Below are positions 62,176-64,000 of a DNA stretch of 64,000 bases, one piece after another (the stretch's first letter is position 1; each line of letters opens with the position of its first letter). The DNA lies in assembly GCA_902729315.2 (NCBI GenBank), contig LR746277.1, positions 3,229,001 through 3,293,000 on the forward strand, read 5' to 3'. The notes under the pieces are model-generated. The model had not been told where the DNA came from. It saw nothing but the letters and a program-made list of their open reading frames with translations, and did no database searches. This stretch comes from Spirodela intermedia. Lineage: Eukaryota > Streptophyta > Magnoliopsida > Alismatales > Araceae. The position numbers and the translations under genes are program-made.

Positions 62176-63547
62176 TATCCTAATGCATGATTGGATGAAA
62201 TGGCTAAACTATTCTACAGAACTACCTTAGGGTTGACTTTCATAATATTATCATAGAATTTAAGAGGGTTGACTAAGGTAAGATCAAGTGCTTTTATTTT
62301 AGGATTTGAACATCGACTATATGCAATAAATAAGTGGATCAACAAGATTAGGGGTCTCCACTATCAATAAATCGACTATATGCAAATAAAGTGGGATCTC
62401 ACCATACACTGATGACCAGCTATGAAAAGAAGTGGATCTATCTATAAATCATCGAACAACAATGTTGTAAGATAATATTAAAAATAAGTTCAACTTCAGA
62501 AGAAAGAAGATTTAGAGATATCATTGTCACCAAAGTAGGCATTGAGCAGTAGAGTAACACACGCTGAAGCTGGACCTCACTTGTGGATAGTTGACTAGAT
62601 GTTGATTGTTGACTAAGTCTACTTGGTTGAGTATGTGGACACTCGGACCAGGTGAGGTGGGCTGGTGCGGACCAAGCGACCCGAAATGACTCTGTTCAGT
62701 GAGATGGGCTAACGTATACCTGGCCGTCTGGATCGGTGAGGTGGTCTGGTCCGGATCTGACGGTCCAGAATGGTTCGAATCGGAGGAACAAGCTGGCACG
62801 AACCGAATAATCTGAAGTGGTTTGGACCGGCAAAACGGCCTGGCACGAACCGGGCGGCCGAGCTGGTTTGGGGCGGGCGGAAATGGGCCGTTCAGATCGG
62901 ATAGTTCTAGGCTCAAGAATCAGCGGGAATTAAGCCTAACTAGTAACACGATAACGGAATGTCCCAAAGGTTGGATCGGGCGGCTGCGGAATGGGAGGGG
63001 GGTGAGGATGGGCATCAATAGCGGTGGACGGCTGCAGATGACGGCAGGGATCTTTGACAACGGACGAAGAGGGATGGTGGGCTGGCGGCGGTCGATAACG
63101 ATGGATGGTGGCTGGAGGATGAAGGATGGAGACAGCGGAGGTGGCGGCAGTGGCGGAGGTGGTGGAAAGGACAGTGGTGGTCGATGACCGCGGCGGAAAT
63201 GATCAACGGAGGTGAAACATGAAGGGTGGCGGATGGACGGCAGTTCAGGATGGACAACGGTGGATGGAGGTGGTGGAGGAAGGCGGCAACGGACGGCGGT
63301 GGTTGGTGATAGATGGCAGCAACAGCAGTGGGATGGATAGATGACCCTCACAGCCTCTTCTTTTAGAGCGATACGACGTAAATCTCCAATGAACTTCATC
63401 TTCTTCTCTGATCGTTCTATGGCTGCATGATGTTATTTATAACCTCTCTAATGATTAAAAGTAGAAACAAATACTTAACGAGGGAAATTACGCCTCTATG
63501 AGCTTGGGCCGATATGCTGACGTTGTGGAGGTGCTGGCCCGTTTCTT
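62176..63547. mobile_element. ~1.37-kb insertion splitting copy 2
   Basis: This stretch has no counterpart in copy 1, whose two halves are contiguous around 48765-48780. It contains a degenerate tandem array of 'gg.ctggt..ggacc' type units (about 62640-62890) and a GGN-rich low-complexity zone (63045-63330). I cannot see terminal repeats or a target-site duplication by eye. A non-autonomous element or LTR fragment is my best guess, and the element class is unknown. Confidence 0.45.
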
Positions 63548-64000
63548 CGATCCCCATTAAAAGTACATAAGACCCTGAAAAAACTTTCGGTGTGAAGGTA
63601 AGGAAACGAATCAGATCTATAAAACTTTTAGCTCCAAGGGTGAAGAAAAAAGTTCCTCGCCTAACTCTATTCTTCACATACTCGAGCATCCCATAAACTG
63701 CTTGCATGACATTAAACCTCCTTAGGAAGTTCACCATGCAGGAATGCATTGCTGATTCAATAAAGTTGCCAAAAAGAAAATGTGATCGTCTTAGATCGGC
63801 CAACCACAACACGTGCTTAAGATCTAACCTATAAAGAAAATATACCCAACGCATTCACATACTGGATTTGGAATGTAGTATGGGCTGATTAGAAGCTTGG
63901 AGGCCACTTTTCTTATTATGTGATTGTCTACACTATCCGTACAAAAATATATCTTTTTCCTTCTCTTCTTCCTCCTTATATAGGGAGATGTGACCAGAGT
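63548..64000 (+). repeat. duplicated segment, copy 2, right part
   Basis: Homologous to about 48780-49255 with clear block-by-block agreement, including 'cttcacatactcgagca', 'gacattaaacctcc' and 'gctgattagaagcttggagg'. TATA-like boxes occur at the matching positions: tataaaac at about 63618 and tatatagg at about 63977. The homology is still running at the end of the window. Confidence 0.8.

Noticed and set aside
47583-64000. The two duplicated segments as the paired LTRs of one 14-kb retrotransposon
   Set aside because: The copies are strongly diverged, enclose a host protease gene and a separate copia gag in the wrong context, and show no TG...CA ends or primer-binding site that I could see.
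1-64000. CRISPR arrays, operons, rRNA or tRNA genes
   Set aside because: None were seen. The regular repeats present are simple microsatellites, and the genome is clearly a plant nuclear one.

Overview
The window is nuclear DNA of a flowering plant. The protein-coding genes are intron-rich, with GT-AG junctions I could place base by base. They include plant-only families (a GRAS regulator, a PLS-class PPR protein, an MLO protein). The spaces between genes hold (GA)n microsatellites and decayed LTR retrotransposons. The GC-rich single-exon genes and GC-rich first exons fit a monocot, but I cannot name the species. There is no bacterial-style operon, CRISPR array, rRNA or recognisable tRNA gene.

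Layout. 0-13.6 kb: a LAS/MOC1-type GRAS gene (minus, 2084-3346) and a four-exon CWC25 splicing-factor gene (minus, 9245-13433). A ~375-bp dispersed repeat occurs once beside the GRAS gene and once inside the large CWC25 intron. 13.6-21 kb: AT-rich DNA with a decayed Ty3/gypsy element (14963-17775), then a partly resolved minus-strand gene of unknown product (19177-20220 and probably upstream). 21.3-29.6 kb: an 11-exon plus-strand gene for a 566-residue P-loop NTPase of unknown function, which appears head-to-head with the unknown gene. 31-46 kb: three minus-strand genes in a row, namely a PPR protein of E+ type (31422-33404) followed by what looks like a dead DYW domain, an Enhancer-of-Polycomb-like gene (33998-40921, 12 coding exons, 428 residues), and an MLO gene (42481-46102, 14 exons, 504 residues). 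47-64 kb: a repeat-rich region with one intact secreted aspartic protease gene (51139-52709, two exons), a copia-type gag remnant near 56.4 kb, and two diverged direct copies of a ~1.6-kb segment (47.6-49.3 kb and 61.1-64.0 kb). The second copy is split by a ~1.37-kb insertion.

The genes do not form a pathway: they cover shoot branching, splicing, chromatin acetylation, organelle RNA editing, MLO membrane signalling and apoplastic proteolysis. I found no clear evidence of a wholly new system. The observations most worth following are an 87-bp, frame-preserving, stop-free intron in the Enhancer-of-Polycomb-like gene (a possible exitron), the relict DYW domain after the PPR stop codon, the duplicated segment next to the protease gene, the uncharacterised P-loop NTPase, and the unidentified gene beside it. 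All exon models come from reading splice signals and frame continuity by eye, without transcript data.
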